A stretch of DNA of 49,384 nt from positions 1-49,384 of the forward strand of contig CAYPHJ010000024.1 in NCBI GenBank assembly GCA_964410485.1. Reading direction: 5' to 3'. The stretch is from CAYPHJ01 sp964410485. GTDB lineage: Bacteria; Desulfobacterota; Binatia; UBA9968. How positions within the stretch are numbered: the stretch's first letter is position 1; each line of letters starts with the position of its first letter. The position numbers and the translations under genes were made by a program. The notes below the pieces were generated by a model that had not been told where the DNA came from, made no database searches, and worked only from the letters and a program-made list of their open reading frames with translations. Shown piece after piece: positions 1 through 8,603 of this stretch.

Positions 1-506
1 GCATAACGCCGGATTGGGTGAACGATACCGGTAATGACGGCCGTCGCCATCGGAAAGAGCAAATGCCACAAGCGGAAACCGGTAATCTGATCGTCCACCT
101 TCCAGGAAGTCATAACGATCCCTGAGACGACTAGAAGCGTTCCGATGAGTACTGCCTGGGTCGCTTGCTCCTGAAGAATCGTGACTCCGATCACCACGCT
201 GACAATCGGGTGCATGCTGCGCAGCGTCACGGCACGCGAGGTGCCGACCTTTTCTATGCCGGTATAATGCCATAAACGCATGCCGGTCTGGAGAATTCCG
301 GTAATGGCGATCAAACCGAGCGCCAGGGCCACAACCTTCGGCGCGCCGCCCGTTACCATCACTGCCGAGCCGAGCACCACCGTATGGACGATTAGCGAGG
401 TCAGCGTCGCGGTTGCCGCGCTCGAATGGCGCAACCCGCGCCTGACGGAGACGTTCGCCGCCGCATATGACAGGGCTGTGCATAAAGCCAGAAACTGGGG
501 AGTCAT
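1..506 (-). CDS. EamA/DMT-family transporter, N-terminal part (runs off left edge)
   Basis: About 168 codons are open from an ATG at 506 to the window edge, with no stop. The translation begins MTPQFLALCTALSYAAANVS and shows repeated hydrophobic spans. The stretch GTSRAVTLRSMHPIVSVVIG followed by ILQEQ and another hydrophobic helix is typical of the end of an EamA repeat in drug/metabolite transporter superfamily proteins. These are inner-membrane proteins, usually with ten helices in two repeats, that export or import small metabolites. The substrate cannot be told. The second half lies outside the window. The start is the first in-frame ATG. Confidence 0.8.
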   Translation of the reverse strand, partial: MTPQFLALCTALSYAAANVSVRRGLRHSSAATATLTSLIVHTVVLGSAVMVTGGAPKVVALALGLIAITGILQTGMRLWHYTGIEKVGTSRAVTLRSMHPIVSVVIGVTILQEQATQAVLIGTLLVVSGIVMTSWKVDDQITGFRLWHLLFPMATAVITGIVHPIRRY

Positions 507-816
507 CGCGCAACAGTCCAATTCACAACAGGGAACGCGACGGTATCATGAGGAAGCGTGAGTCGCTAGCCAAACGAAAGTTCCAGCCGCTCCAATCGTT
601 CCACCGCTTCGCTCCGTTGCAGTCGTTGTTGTCAAGCGGCGGTTCAAAGTTCAAGGTAAAGCGGTCAAGACGTTCCAGTCGTTAATTTCGCAAGCGTGTT
701 CCTGCGTCGCCCTGCTGCCGCGATTGACGAGTCGCTGGCTTAGCGATAGCCTCATCGCCGGTAAAACGGAGCGTTTAAAGCGCCAGACCTGAAAATCACG
801 TTTAAAGAGGACAACA
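507..816. other. Intergenic region with low-complexity repeat text
   Basis: No convincing gene. From about 580 to 690 the sequence is built of variations on ttcca/cgttc/gcttc words and includes ggttcaaagttcaaggt (637-655). The same TTGAAC/TTCAAA-type filler occurs near 24301, 33013 and 44516. This region separates the divergent EamA gene and the oxidoreductase, so promoters for both probably lie here, but I see no clear consensus. Confidence 0.5.
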
Positions 817-1923
817 ATGACACAATTCGAACCATTACGCGTAGGCCTCATCGGAGCAGGCGGCAGATGGGGGCCGGGCGCGCATGTGCCGGCATTGAAG
901 GGCGTGTCCGAGACCGAGCTTTACGCGGTGTGCACGGCGCATGCGGATACCGCGCAGGCCGCCGCGGATAGGTTCGGCCTGACGCGCGCGTACGGCAACG
1001 ACAAAGCGTTGCACGCCGACCCACAAGTGGAAGCAGTCCTGGTCTCGGTGCGCGTGCCGGCTCACTATGAGCTTACCAAGAATGCCATTGAAGCGGGCAA
1101 GCACGTTTTCTGCGAATGGCCCCTCGGCGCTAATACAAACGAGGCCGAAGAACTTGCGGCGCTGGCACGAAGGAAAAACGTGCGCACTATGGTCGGCTTG
1201 CAGCGTCGCCAGTCGCCCGCCTATCTGTACATGCGCGAGCTAGTCCAGCAAGGCTATGTAGGACAGGTGCTATCGGTGAACATGATGCTGATGGGCAGCG
1301 GCGTGTTGACCCGCACCTCGGATCGCACCTGGCAGCGCGATGCACGCCTCGGGGCCAACCCGCTGACGATTACGTTCGGGCACGTGTTTGACGCCATGTG
1401 CATGGTGGTCGGCGAGTTCGTCGAACTGTCCGCAATGGTCGCGACTCAGGTGCCACAGTGGTTCGAGACTGACACCAAGCGATACGTCGACGTCACGTCG
1501 CCCGACAACGTGATGGTTCAAGGCCGGCTCGGAAACGGCGTTATCGTCAACGCCTATGTTGGCGTCCATCCATACCACGGCAGCGGCCACCGCTTCGAGA
1601 TTTATGGTAAGGACGGCACGCTGTCGATGATCGGCGGCGGCCAGAGCGGCGAGGAGGTACAACGCAAGATTATGGGCGGACATAAAGACGACAAGGCGTC
1701 GCAAGAGCTGCCTGTGCCGGAGCGATTCAAGTGGGTGCCGGAAGCGGTGCGCGACGACGGGCCCGCATACGACGTCGGCCAGATGTGGGTCAGATTTGCC
1801 AAAGCGATACGGACCGGCTCGGACGTCGAGCCCGACTTCGATCATGCGGTGCGCCGCCACCGAACGTTGGACGCCATCGTGCGCGCCTCAGAGACAGGGC
1901 AACGGCAGAAGATTACACTTTAA
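817..1923 (+). CDS. Gfo/Idh/MocA-family oxidoreductase, Gal80-like subgroup
   Basis: The 368-residue protein has an N-terminal Rossmann fold (GLIGAGGRWGPGAHVPAL, residues about 9-26) and a C-terminal alpha/beta substrate domain (from about residue 125), the layout and length of NAD(P)-dependent sugar or cyclitol dehydrogenases. The motif that is normally E-K-P reads CEWPLG (about residues 99-104). The lysine usually involved in catalysis is therefore Trp, as in the Gal80-like branch. A GHVFDAM segment (about residue 188) matches the usual conserved His/Asp region. A purine-rich site (aaagaggac) precedes the ATG. It stands alone upstream of an amidohydrolase on the same strand, with 314 bp of repeat-bearing spacer. 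The substrate is unknown and loss of dehydrogenase activity is possible. Confidence 0.88.
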   Translation: MTQFEPLRVGLIGAGGRWGPGAHVPALKGVSETELYAVCTAHADTAQAAADRFGLTRAYGNDKALHADPQVEAVLVSVRVPAHYELTKNAIEAGKHVFCEWPLGANTNEAEELAALARRKNVRTMVGLQRRQSPAYLYMRELVQQGYVGQVLSVNMMLMGSGVLTRTSDRTWQRDARLGANPLTITFGHVFDAMCMVVGEFVELSAMVATQVPQWFETDTKRYVDVTSPDNVMVQGRLGNGVIVNAYVGVHPYHGSGHRFEIYGKDGTLSMIGGGQSGEEVQRKIMGGHKDDKASQELPVPERFKWVPEAVRDDGPAYDVGQMWVRFAKAIRTGSDVEPDFDHAVRRHRTLDAIVRASETGQRQKITL

Positions 1924-2010
1924 GGTGATCACCCCAGAAGCGCAGAGCCGCAACCAGAGAAGTGGGAATAGTTTTCACCACGAAGGACTTAGTGCTCAAC
2001 TGAAGAAAAA

Positions 2011-2095
2011 GCAGATCCTTCGGCTTCGCCTCAGGATGACAACGGGGAGCAGATCCCTCACTTCCGTTCGGGATGACAGTCCTGCGGTGGTGGGA
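2011..2095. repeat. Dispersed repeat, two tandem variants
   Basis: Two related units follow each other: gcagatccttcggcttcgcc plus tcaggatgac (2011-2040), and a second starting gcagatccctcacttccgtt (2049) that continues with ggatgacagtcctgcggtgg. Near-identical copies occur at 3764-3811 and, in part, at 33667-33700. This is a noncoding interspersed repeat of this genome. Function unknown. Confidence 0.75.
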
Positions 2096-2237
2096 GAGAT
2101 GACAGTCGTAGGGCTACTTTCATCGTATGTGGGCGAGCGTAAGATCATGAAACACTTCGTGGTGAGATCTCCGACCTTGGCGCCTTGGCGCGAGGAATAT
2201 TCGGTGTTTTCTGCATTGTCGAAAGGAGAGGTGACCC

Positions 2238-3698
2238 ATGGACAATCGAGCGGCAAAAATACGGGCCGGCCTGAAGCATCCGGTGATCGACGGCGACGGC
2301 CACTGGATGGAGCCGATTCCGATCTTCATCGAGTACCTTCGCGAAGTGGGCGACGCGAAATCTGTCGATCAAATCAGAACGCTGTGGCGCAGCAGGGATA
2401 CGTGGTACCGCGCCACCTGGCCGGAACGCCAGCACCATCGCCTGCGTCGCACGATCTGGTGGGGTGTAACCAGCAATACGCTCGACAAGGCAACGGCGCT
2501 GCTGCCCGCCTTGCTGAACGAGCGCCTGCCCGAGCTGGGCATTGACTTCGCGCTGATCTATCCGAGCTTCGGCCTCAGCATCAACGGAATGGGACAGAGT
2601 GACCTGCACCTGGCCGCGGTCCGTGCCTACAACATGATGACGGCTGACATGTTCACGCCGTTTGCCGCAAGGTTTGCGCCCGTAGCTATTATTCCCACCC
2701 ATACGCCCGTCGAAGCTCTCGAGGAACTCGAATACACGGTCAGGCAGAGGGGTTTCAAAGCAATCATGCTGCGCGGAAACCCGGAGCGATCGATCCCGAG
2801 CGCGGCGGAGGGAATCGATCCACAGAAGGCCGCCTGGTATTGCGATAACATCGCACTCGACAGCCCATATGACTACGAGCCGCTCTGGCAGCGATGCGTC
2901 GAGTTGGGCGTCGCCGTGACCCAACACTCGGGCAGCGGTCGCTGGTCGGACCGCGCCTCCATCAGCAATTTCACTTACAACCACGTCGGCCACTTTGCCG
3001 AATCAAACCACGCTTTCGCGCGGGGTGTCTTCCTGGGTGGTGTCGTGCGGCGCTTCCCAAGCCTCAACTTTGGCTTCATGGAAGGCGGAGTGAGTTGGGC
3101 CTGCCAGATGTGCCTCGACATGATCGAGCATTGGGAGAAGCGCCGCCGCGCCGGGCTTCAGCACCCGAGCGCAACCCGCGTTGCCGAACTACACCAGCTA
3201 ATCGACCGGTACGGCGATCGACGACTCATAGCCAACGCCGACGCTATGATGAACAACCTGGACGCATTTCGCCCGGAGTGCAGTCTCGAAGAGCTCGCGC
3301 GCCCTGAGCATGTGGCGGACGATTTCGAGGCAGCCGGAATTCATTCGAAAGAGGATGTCCGGGCGGTCTTCTCCGGCAATTTCTACTTTGGTTGTGAGGC
3401 GGACGACCGGGCAACATTATGGGCCTTCGATCCCCGGATGGGTGTCCGTCTGCGGCCGGTCTTCAGCTCCGACTTTACGCATTTCGACGTGCCCGATTTC
3501 AGGGAGGTGATTCCTGAGGCGTTTGAGATGGTGGAAAAGGGCTTCGTGACGGAGCAGGATTTCCGGGAATTCACGTTCACCAATGCTGCGCGGCTGCACA
3601 CGCGCAATAATACGGACTTCTTCAAAGGCACCGTCGTCGAACAAGCGGTGCACGATGAGCTGGGAATGCAGCAAACACCCGATAAGACTGTCAGTTAA
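2238..3698 (+). CDS. Amidohydrolase-2 family metal-dependent hydrolase or decarboxylase
   Basis: The 486-residue protein opens with VIDGDGHWMEP (about residues 16-26), the first strand of the TIM-barrel in amidohydrolase-2 proteins, here D-x-D-x-H rather than H-x-H. Further family signatures are FALIYPSFGL (about 100), RAYNMM, ARFAPVAIIPTHTPVEAL, VTQHSGSGRW (metal-ligand His after the fourth strand), FMEGGVSW and FSSDFTHFDVPD near the end, with a final FTFTNAARLH helix. These proteins are cytosolic zinc-type hydrolases or decarboxylases acting on aromatic or carboxylated compounds. The exact substrate cannot be inferred. A good site (gaaaggagaggtg) precedes the ATG. The flanks are repeats, and the neighbour downstream on the other strand is a broken amidohydrolase of another subfamily. 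Confidence 0.88.
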   Translation: MDNRAAKIRAGLKHPVIDGDGHWMEPIPIFIEYLREVGDAKSVDQIRTLWRSRDTWYRATWPERQHHRLRRTIWWGVTSNTLDKATALLPALLNERLPELGIDFALIYPSFGLSINGMGQSDLHLAAVRAYNMMTADMFTPFAARFAPVAIIPTHTPVEALEELEYTVRQRGFKAIMLRGNPERSIPSAAEGIDPQKAAWYCDNIALDSPYDYEPLWQRCVELGVAVTQHSGSGRWSDRASISNFTYNHVGHFAESNHAFARGVFLGGVVRRFPSLNFGFMEGGVSWACQMCLDMIEHWEKRRRAGLQHPSATRVAELHQLIDRYGDRRLIANADAMMNNLDAFRPECSLEELARPEHVADDFEAAGIHSKEDVRAVFSGNFYFGCEADDRATLWAFDPRMGVRLRPVFSSDFTHFDVPDFREVIPEAFEMVEKGFVTEQDFREFTFTNAARLHTRNNTDFFKGTVVEQAVHDELGMQQTPDKTVS

Positions 3699-3763
3699 TG
3701 ATCGCGCTTGAAAAATCTCAATGATCCGAATCAACCAAACCCAAGAGAGTTCGATTTCGCAAA

Positions 3764-3811
3764 GCAGATCCTTCACTTCCGTTCAGGATGACAGTCCTGC
3801 GGTAGTGGGAG
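3764..3811. repeat. Dispersed repeat (copy of the 2049 unit)
   Basis: This copy matches 2049-2095 almost base for base (gcagatccttcacttccgtt, then caggatgacagtcctgcggt, then agtgggag). It lies in the gap between the amidohydrolase gene and the 3' wreck of the neighbouring pseudogene. The dead gene's homology stops about 90 bp from here, so the repeat may mark a rearrangement end. Confidence 0.75.
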
Positions 3812-3898
3812 CCACGACGCAAAGGCGCCAAGGTTGGGGAACTCGGAACTCGAGACTTTGAGACTCGCAACCGCGCCCGGGGCGCGCCGTTTCGGAAT

Positions 3899-4681
3899 CG
3901 CCTGAAGGATGCTGAGAGCCTCGTCGGGATTCAACGCCTCCACACCCTCCTCGGGACCGAAACGGTGATTGACAAGAATATCGATCCCAATCAGAGGATT
4001 GTAGAGACCAACCGGCCAATCTGATCCTCCGGAAATAATGACTCCTCGATCGCTAAGAGATTTGAAAGGGAACGCAAACCGCGGGTGTTGTCCAACATGG
4101 GCCCGAGTGGACGACCTTCGACATCGCGTTCCATCGGGCCACCGGGGGGATCCGGAGTACTATCCTGTACGCCGATGCGCCTTAGTCCCGAGAGTGTTGA
4201 ACGTCCAACCCATTCCTTCACGATTCGCAATACCCACCGGATTTCGTGCCGACACAGGGTCGAGATCCAGCCGATTTGGATTACGTCGTTCTTTCAGGCG
4301 CGCCGACTGAAAACCTCTTCCCAAGATCCATTCGCCCGGCTTCGCATCACGAGCTCGCGCGGCAATGTTGTCGCCAATGTTGGAGATCGAAGGACACGAT
4401 TCATACCTGCAATCAAGCCAGAGACGTTGCGGGGAGTTGGTCATATGAATGTGATTCTCAACGAATCCCGGAGTGACAGTCCTACCATTGAGATTCACTA
4501 CTTTGGTATCGTTTCCAATGGTCTGTTCTACATACACACGGTTTCCCACCGGCAAAATACGATCGCCTCGAATTGCCAGGGCTTCCGCCACCTCGTCTCT
4601 TGCGTTGACGGTGATAACTGTCCCATTGACAAACACAATGTGAGCCGTCGGCGTTGAAACGGCAACATCCGATTTAGACAT
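3899..4681 (-). pseudogene. Amidohydrolase-3 (YtcJ-like) gene, frameshifted, internally deleted and 3' truncated
   Basis: The start at 4681 is sound and the first 160 residues are typical of YtcJ-like amidohydrolases: IVFVNGTVITVNARDEVAEA, GRTVTPGFVENHIHM (H-x-H metal motif), GEWILGRGF, NPVGIANREGMGWTFNTLG. At about 4183-4189 one extra base shifts the frame. The family sequence resumes one frame over as LRRIGVQDSTPDPPGGPMER to PMLDNTRG (ending near 4080). There it joins, in the third frame, to FPFKSLSDRGVIISGGSDWP then VGLYNPLIGIDILVNHRFG and ALNPDEALSILQ (ending near 3899). About 200 residues that normally separate these parts, and the family's C-terminal end, are absent. The protein cannot be made. 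The breaks are too many to be one sequencing error. Confidence 0.82.
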
Positions 4682-4903
4682 CGATGACTCCCGTTTTGAC
4701 GCATCGAAACGATAGGAATCGCCTCTGGAGGTCGAACATGGGACTGTAATGGCTCTCTACCACTAATGATCTTTTTCAGGAGTGTCAACGGAAGCTGCCG
4801 ACTTTGGAAGCAAGAAGCAGGTCCGCCAGCAAGCATTTCTGAATCTTTTGGATTAAGGTACGACTAATCACACAAAGAAAAATAAACTGGAGATTCTTAA
4901 TCA

Positions 4904-5965
4904 GTGCTTCAGCAATGGTTCATGCTGGTCGTGTCGGGAGCCATCCTTCTGGTCATTTTGGTGCAGGGCCGTTTCTTCTTGATTCCGCTGGTGATCTCGG
5001 TCCTGACCTTCACCCTTCTCAGCGCAACCGTTGATTGGGTCGCCAAATTGCGGATCGGCCGTTTGTTCTTCCCCTTCTGGCTGGCCAATCTCGTTGCCAT
5101 TCTGCTGTTTACGGCGGCTTTGATGGCGATGTTCGCTGTGCTCTCGTTTCAGATAGACGCCATTGTGGCGGCAGCGCCGCGGTATGCAGACCGGGTACAG
5201 TCGATGGTGGCCAACCTGTTTCTCTGGCTGGGCGATGATATCCGGGTGAGCGTAAGCAGGGCGCTGGCGGACATCGATATTCTGGCTGGTGTCGGAAGGC
5301 TCGCCGGCTCTGCGGGCTATATGCTGACAACGATCATCCTGATCATACTGTACGTTGGATTTCTGTTCGTCGAGCGCGATCAATATCCGACCAAGCTCGC
5401 GCGCCTCTTTCCTAACCCGCGGCGCTCCCGCGAGGTCGCCCGGATCGTTGAGTCGATAACCCACAGCATGCGCCGCTACATTCTCGTAAAGACGGTCGTC
5501 AGTGTGCTGACCGGTGCGCTCGTCTACGTCGTCCTGCGAGCCGTAGAGCTGGACCTTGCCGAGACGTGGGCATTGCTCGCCATCTTCCTCAATTTCATCC
5601 CGAATATCGGCTCGATCATCGCCACCGCGCTCCCCACCATCGCCGCCCTCGTGGAGTTTGACAGCTGGACTCCCGTTCTGATTGTTCTTGGCGCGGTTGG
5701 CATAATTCAGTTCGTCATCGGTAATTTGATCGAGCCGACCCTTATGGGTCGAACGTTAAACCTCAGCGCCTTCGCAATTATCCTATCCCTCACTTTTTGG
5801 GCGGCGATCTGGGGGGTTGTGGGCATGTTCCTGGCAGTGCCGATCACGGTTACGATCATGATTGTTTGCTCGCATGTGCCGATTCTGCGTCCTATTGCGA
5901 TCCTCCTCTCGGCCGACGGTCATCCCGCAGGGACAGTGCCTGAAAGCAGCGAAGATCAACCCTGA
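4904..5965 (+). CDS. AI-2E family transporter (PerM/UPF0118-type inner-membrane protein)
   Basis: The 353-residue polytopic protein has about eight hydrophobic helices in the family's order. Two lie at the N-terminus (residues about 5-40), one at about 60-85, a long polar segment (about 90-135) precedes a helix near 145-165, and the most conserved part is the C-terminal half. That half contains NFIPNIGSIIATALPTIAAL, GNLIEPTLMGRTLNLSAFAI and GMFLAVPITV, which are diagnostic. Family members export autoinducer-2 or act as Na+/H+ exchangers; which applies here is unknown. The chosen start is GTG at 4904 with ggag 11-12 nt upstream; no better ATG is in frame. It is a single-gene unit. Confidence 0.9.
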   Translation: MLQQWFMLVVSGAILLVILVQGRFFLIPLVISVLTFTLLSATVDWVAKLRIGRLFFPFWLANLVAILLFTAALMAMFAVLSFQIDAIVAAAPRYADRVQSMVANLFLWLGDDIRVSVSRALADIDILAGVGRLAGSAGYMLTTIILIILYVGFLFVERDQYPTKLARLFPNPRRSREVARIVESITHSMRRYILVKTVVSVLTGALVYVVLRAVELDLAETWALLAIFLNFIPNIGSIIATALPTIAALVEFDSWTPVLIVLGAVGIIQFVIGNLIEPTLMGRTLNLSAFAIILSLTFWAAIWGVVGMFLAVPITVTIMIVCSHVPILRPIAILLSADGHPAGTVPESSEDQP

Positions 5966-6083
5966 GACCTCGTCTGCTGCGCTTATGATCGGGGTGAGAA
6001 CGGCACGACGCGCCAGCGGCCGTAGTCCTACCACTAGCGGGATCAGCGCCGCTCCGACATCGCCGCCTATCACAATCCGGCCG

Positions 6084-6554
6084 CTAAACGGCGCCTTTCT
6101 TGAAAAGAGCTTCGGCCCGCCTGTTGATTTCCTCGGGAGCGAGGTCCTCTTTGTGAGTGGCGAGAAACCAGATATGGCCAAAAGGATCTTCCAGGGTGCC
6201 GGTACGGTCACCGTAAAACTGGTCTTGCACAAGTCTGACTGGCTTCGCACCCGCGTTGACGGCCTGAGTAAACAAAGTGTCCACGTTCTCCACGTATACA
6301 TGCAAACCAACCGAAGATCCCCCCAGTCTCTGAGGATTGCGAAATGTGCCCTCCTCACACGGGTCCGCCAACATGATGGGCGAGTCGCCGATTTTTATTT
6401 CGGCATGTCCAATCTCCCCGCCAGGTGCAACCAACCGGAACAATTCGGTCGCGCCAAAAGCTCGTTTGTAAAACTCGATGGCCTCGGCGGCGCCTTTGAT
6501 ACTCAGATAGGGGGTTACGCTGTGATAGTCATCGGGTTTGTGTTTGATAGCCAT
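6084..6554 (-). CDS. VOC-fold (glyoxalase/PhnB-like) protein
   Basis: The 156-residue cytosolic protein starts MAIKHKPDDYHSVTPYLSIK. It has paired beta-alpha-beta-beta-beta modules typical of the vicinal-oxygen-chelate fold: AIEFYKRAFGATE (about 25-37), HAEIKIGDSPIMLAD, then GLHVYVENVDTLFTQAVNAG and DRTGTLEDPFGHIWFLATH. It belongs with the many small VOC proteins of unknown substrate, often annotated as glyoxalase or bleomycin-resistance proteins. An aaagga site lies 7 nt before the ATG at 6554, and this start excludes a long spurious N-terminal extension. It is an isolated gene, downstream of the MoaD/BNR pair on the same strand. I see no TGTCGA promoter in front of it. Confidence 0.87.
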   Translation of the reverse strand: MAIKHKPDDYHSVTPYLSIKGAAEAIEFYKRAFGATELFRLVAPGGEIGHAEIKIGDSPIMLADPCEEGTFRNPQRLGGSSVGLHVYVENVDTLFTQAVNAGAKPVRLVQDQFYGDRTGTLEDPFGHIWFLATHKEDLAPEEINRRAEALFKKGAV

Positions 6555-6636
6555 GTTCGTCCTTTCGTAGTGAAATACACTGAAAACCGCTGAGGGTGAT
6601 CCTTGCCCGTTGTCGGTCCTCGATCTCCGGTCGTCT

Positions 6637-6933
6637 CTAGCCGCCGGCAATGGCCCCCACAACCCTAAACGGCTCAACACCCGTTGCCACCGCATCGGGC
6701 AGCGGGGCATCGGGTTCCTCGTGCGACAGATCCTGCTGGCAGGCAAAGAACCGCACAAACGCGCGCCGCCGTTGCGTGACGTGGTCACGGATGGTTCCGC
6801 GCAGCATCGGATACCGACCTTCGAGGGCGTCGAGAACGGAGCGCTGCGTAATCGGACCGGCCACGTCAAGCGTTACCTCGCCTTCCACTTGCGCGAGCTT
6901 CCGCAGATGTGCCGGAAGCGTGACTCGGATCAT
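6637..6933 (-). CDS. MoaD/ThiS-family ubiquitin-like beta-grasp protein
   Basis: The 98-residue protein begins MIRVTLPAHLRKLA and ends exactly in a di-glycine (VVGAIAGG then stop), the mark of sulfur carriers such as MoaD, ThiS and TtuB that are adenylated and thiocarboxylated at the last Gly. LDALEGRYPMLRG (about residues 35-47) fits the central helix of the fold. Its ATG overlaps the TGA of the BNR-repeat gene upstream (ATGA), so the two are translationally coupled. No molybdopterin or thiamine genes and no E1-like enzyme are nearby, so a role in those pathways is not supported. A function linked to the BNR protein, as sulfur donor or conjugated modifier, is inference. Confidence 0.8.
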   Translation of the reverse strand: MIRVTLPAHLRKLAQVEGEVTLDVAGPITQRSVLDALEGRYPMLRGTIRDHVTQRRRAFVRFFACQQDLSHEEPDAPLPDAVATGVEPFRVVGAIAGG

Positions 6934-8108
6934 GGCAGTGTCTGCACCTCGAGCGAAAGTACGGCCGGCAGATCTCGGACGATCGGCGTCCAACTGTCCC
7001 CGGCGTTGACCGATGCGTAGACCTGCCCCCCAGTGGTGCCGAAATAAATCCCGCACGAATCGAGCGCATCGACCGCCATTGCGTCGCGCAATACGTTGAC
7101 ATAGCAGTCGCTTTGCGGCAGCCCTTTCGTAAGCGCCTCCCACTCGTTACCGCCCGTCCGGCTGCGGTAAACACGTAGCTTTCCGTCCGGGGGAAAATGC
7201 TCCGAGTCGCTCTTGATAGGCACAACATAGATGGTTTCCGGCTCGTGCGCGTGCACGTCAATCACAAAGCCGAAGTCAGTCGGCAGTTTTCCGCTGATCT
7301 CTCGCCACGACTCGCCGGCGTCGTCGCTGCGCATGACATCCCAGTGCTTCTGCATAAACAGCACATTCGGACGCGACGGGTGCATCGCCATGTGGTGAAC
7401 GCAGTGGCCAACCTCGGCAATCGGATTGGGGATATAGAGAGAGTGCAGTCCGCTGTTGATTGGCTTCCAAGTCGCGCCGCCATCGTCTGTGCGAAACGCG
7501 CCCGCCGCGGAGATGGCAATGAAAATCCGCTTGGGATCACGGGGATCGAGGATAACAGTATGCAGGCACATTCCGCCGGCGCCCGGCTGCCAGGAAGATC
7601 CGGAACCGTGGCCGCGCAGCCCGGCTAGCTCTTGCCAGTTCTTTGCCCCGTCTGTCGAGCGGAACAAGGCCGCGTCTTCCACACCTGCGTACACAGTATC
7701 CGGATCGGCCAGCGATGGCTCGAGATGCCAGACGCGCTTGAACTCCCAAGCGTGCGGCGTACCGTCGTACCACTGGTGCGTCGTGAGAGGCTTGCCGGTT
7801 TCCGGAGATGTGTCATAAACAAACTTGTTGCTCACCCCGCCCGGCGGATCGTACGGCTCAGGCATCTTCTCCCCGCCTGGCACGACCCACGTCCTGCCGC
7901 CGTCGTCCGAGCGTTGAATTATCTGCCCGAACCAGCCGCTGGACTGCGATGCATAAATGCGATTCGGCTCGGCGGGAGATCCTTTCATATGATAGATTTC
8001 CCAGCCAGCAAAATGTGGACCGCTAACCTCCCACCGCTCGCGTTTCCCATCCGCCGTCAGAATGAACGCGCCCTTGCGCGTGCCAACCAAAACCCGTACT
8101 CCGCTCAT
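6930..8108 (-). CDS. BNR/sialidase-type beta-propeller protein (sortilin/VPS10-like repeats)
   Basis: The 392-residue protein is built of Asp-box repeats, each with an S-x-D-x-G-x-x-W core: RSDDGGRTWVV, RSTDGAKNWQEL, RTDDGGATWKPI, RSDDAGESWREI, RSRTGGNEWEAL and ASVNAGDSWTPI. Their regular spacing indicates a six- to seven-bladed propeller. No signal peptide is visible at the N-terminus (MSGVRVLVGTRKGAFILTAD), so it is probably cytoplasmic, unlike true secreted sialidases. The start at 8108 follows aaaggag at 7 nt and is preferred over a start 18 nt upstream. Its stop overlaps the start of the MoaD-like gene. Catalytic residues of sialidases are not evident. It is best described as a propeller protein of unknown function. 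Confidence 0.85.
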   Translation of the reverse strand: MSGVRVLVGTRKGAFILTADGKRERWEVSGPHFAGWEIYHMKGSPAEPNRIYASQSSGWFGQIIQRSDDGGRTWVVPGGEKMPEPYDPPGGVSNKFVYDTSPETGKPLTTHQWYDGTPHAWEFKRVWHLEPSLADPDTVYAGVEDAALFRSTDGAKNWQELAGLRGHGSGSSWQPGAGGMCLHTVILDPRDPKRIFIAISAAGAFRTDDGGATWKPINSGLHSLYIPNPIAEVGHCVHHMAMHPSRPNVLFMQKHWDVMRSDDAGESWREISGKLPTDFGFVIDVHAHEPETIYVVPIKSDSEHFPPDGKLRVYRSRTGGNEWEALTKGLPQSDCYVNVLRDAMAVDALDSCGIYFGTTGGQVYASVNAGDSWTPIVRDLPAVLSLEVQTLP

Positions 8109-8217
8109 GTTCACTCCTTTTGTCAAATATGAAAGCTGAAAGATGAAACCGTAAAGAACACTAAATACCAGGCATCAAGTTAGTTTCTCCATCTGCCGTT
8201 TTTCGCGCGTTCACACA

Positions 8218-8571
8218 CTAACCCGGCAGACCCGGAATCTCGATCACGGGTCTGACCTCAACGGTGCCCTTGCGCGCCATGGGAATTCGGCCGGCGATGC
8301 CGATCGCCTCATCGAGATTGTTTGCCTCGATGAGAAAGTAACCGCCCAACTGCTCCCGCGTCTCGGCAAAGGGACCGTCGGTCACGATCCGTTTGCCGTC
8401 GCGCACCCGAACGCTGGTCGCCATCGCTGTCGGGTGCAGTGGGTTGGCGGCCAAATACTGCCCACTCGAATGAAGTTGTTCAGCGAGCTGCGTGGACTCC
8501 GCATAACATTCCTGTCGCTCTGTCTCGCTCAGCGCTTGCTCGTCATGATAAATCAGCAACATGTATTTCAT
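8218..8571 (-). CDS. YCII-related (DGPF-domain) protein
   Basis: The 117-residue protein starts MKYMLLIYHDEQALSETERQ and carries the signature TDGPFAETREQLGGYFLIE (about residues 64-82), followed by LDEAIGIAGRIP and VEVRPV. This is the DGPF/YCII dimeric alpha-beta barrel. Family members are of unknown biochemistry but are the classical genomic partners of ECF42 sigma factors, one of which lies 11 kb away on the same strand. It is preceded by aggag at 5 nt. It lies 32 bp downstream of the VOC gene at 8604-9002 and is probably co-transcribed with it from the TGTCGA promoter at 9073-9102. Confidence 0.9.
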   Translation of the reverse strand: MKYMLLIYHDEQALSETERQECYAESTQLAEQLHSSGQYLAANPLHPTAMATSVRVRDGKRIVTDGPFAETREQLGGYFLIEANNLDEAIGIAGRIPMARKGTVEVRPVIEIPGLPG

Positions 8572-8603
8572 CTCGCTCTCCTGAAAAAATTCAAGGCGCC
8601 ACG

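Noticed and set aside
2145..2993. A 282-codon minus-strand frame
   Set aside because: Antisense to the well-supported amidohydrolase-2 gene and without family features.
6084..6869. Longer start for the first VOC gene
   Set aside because: The extra N-terminus overlaps the MoaD gene and is not VOC-like; aaagga precedes ATG 6554.
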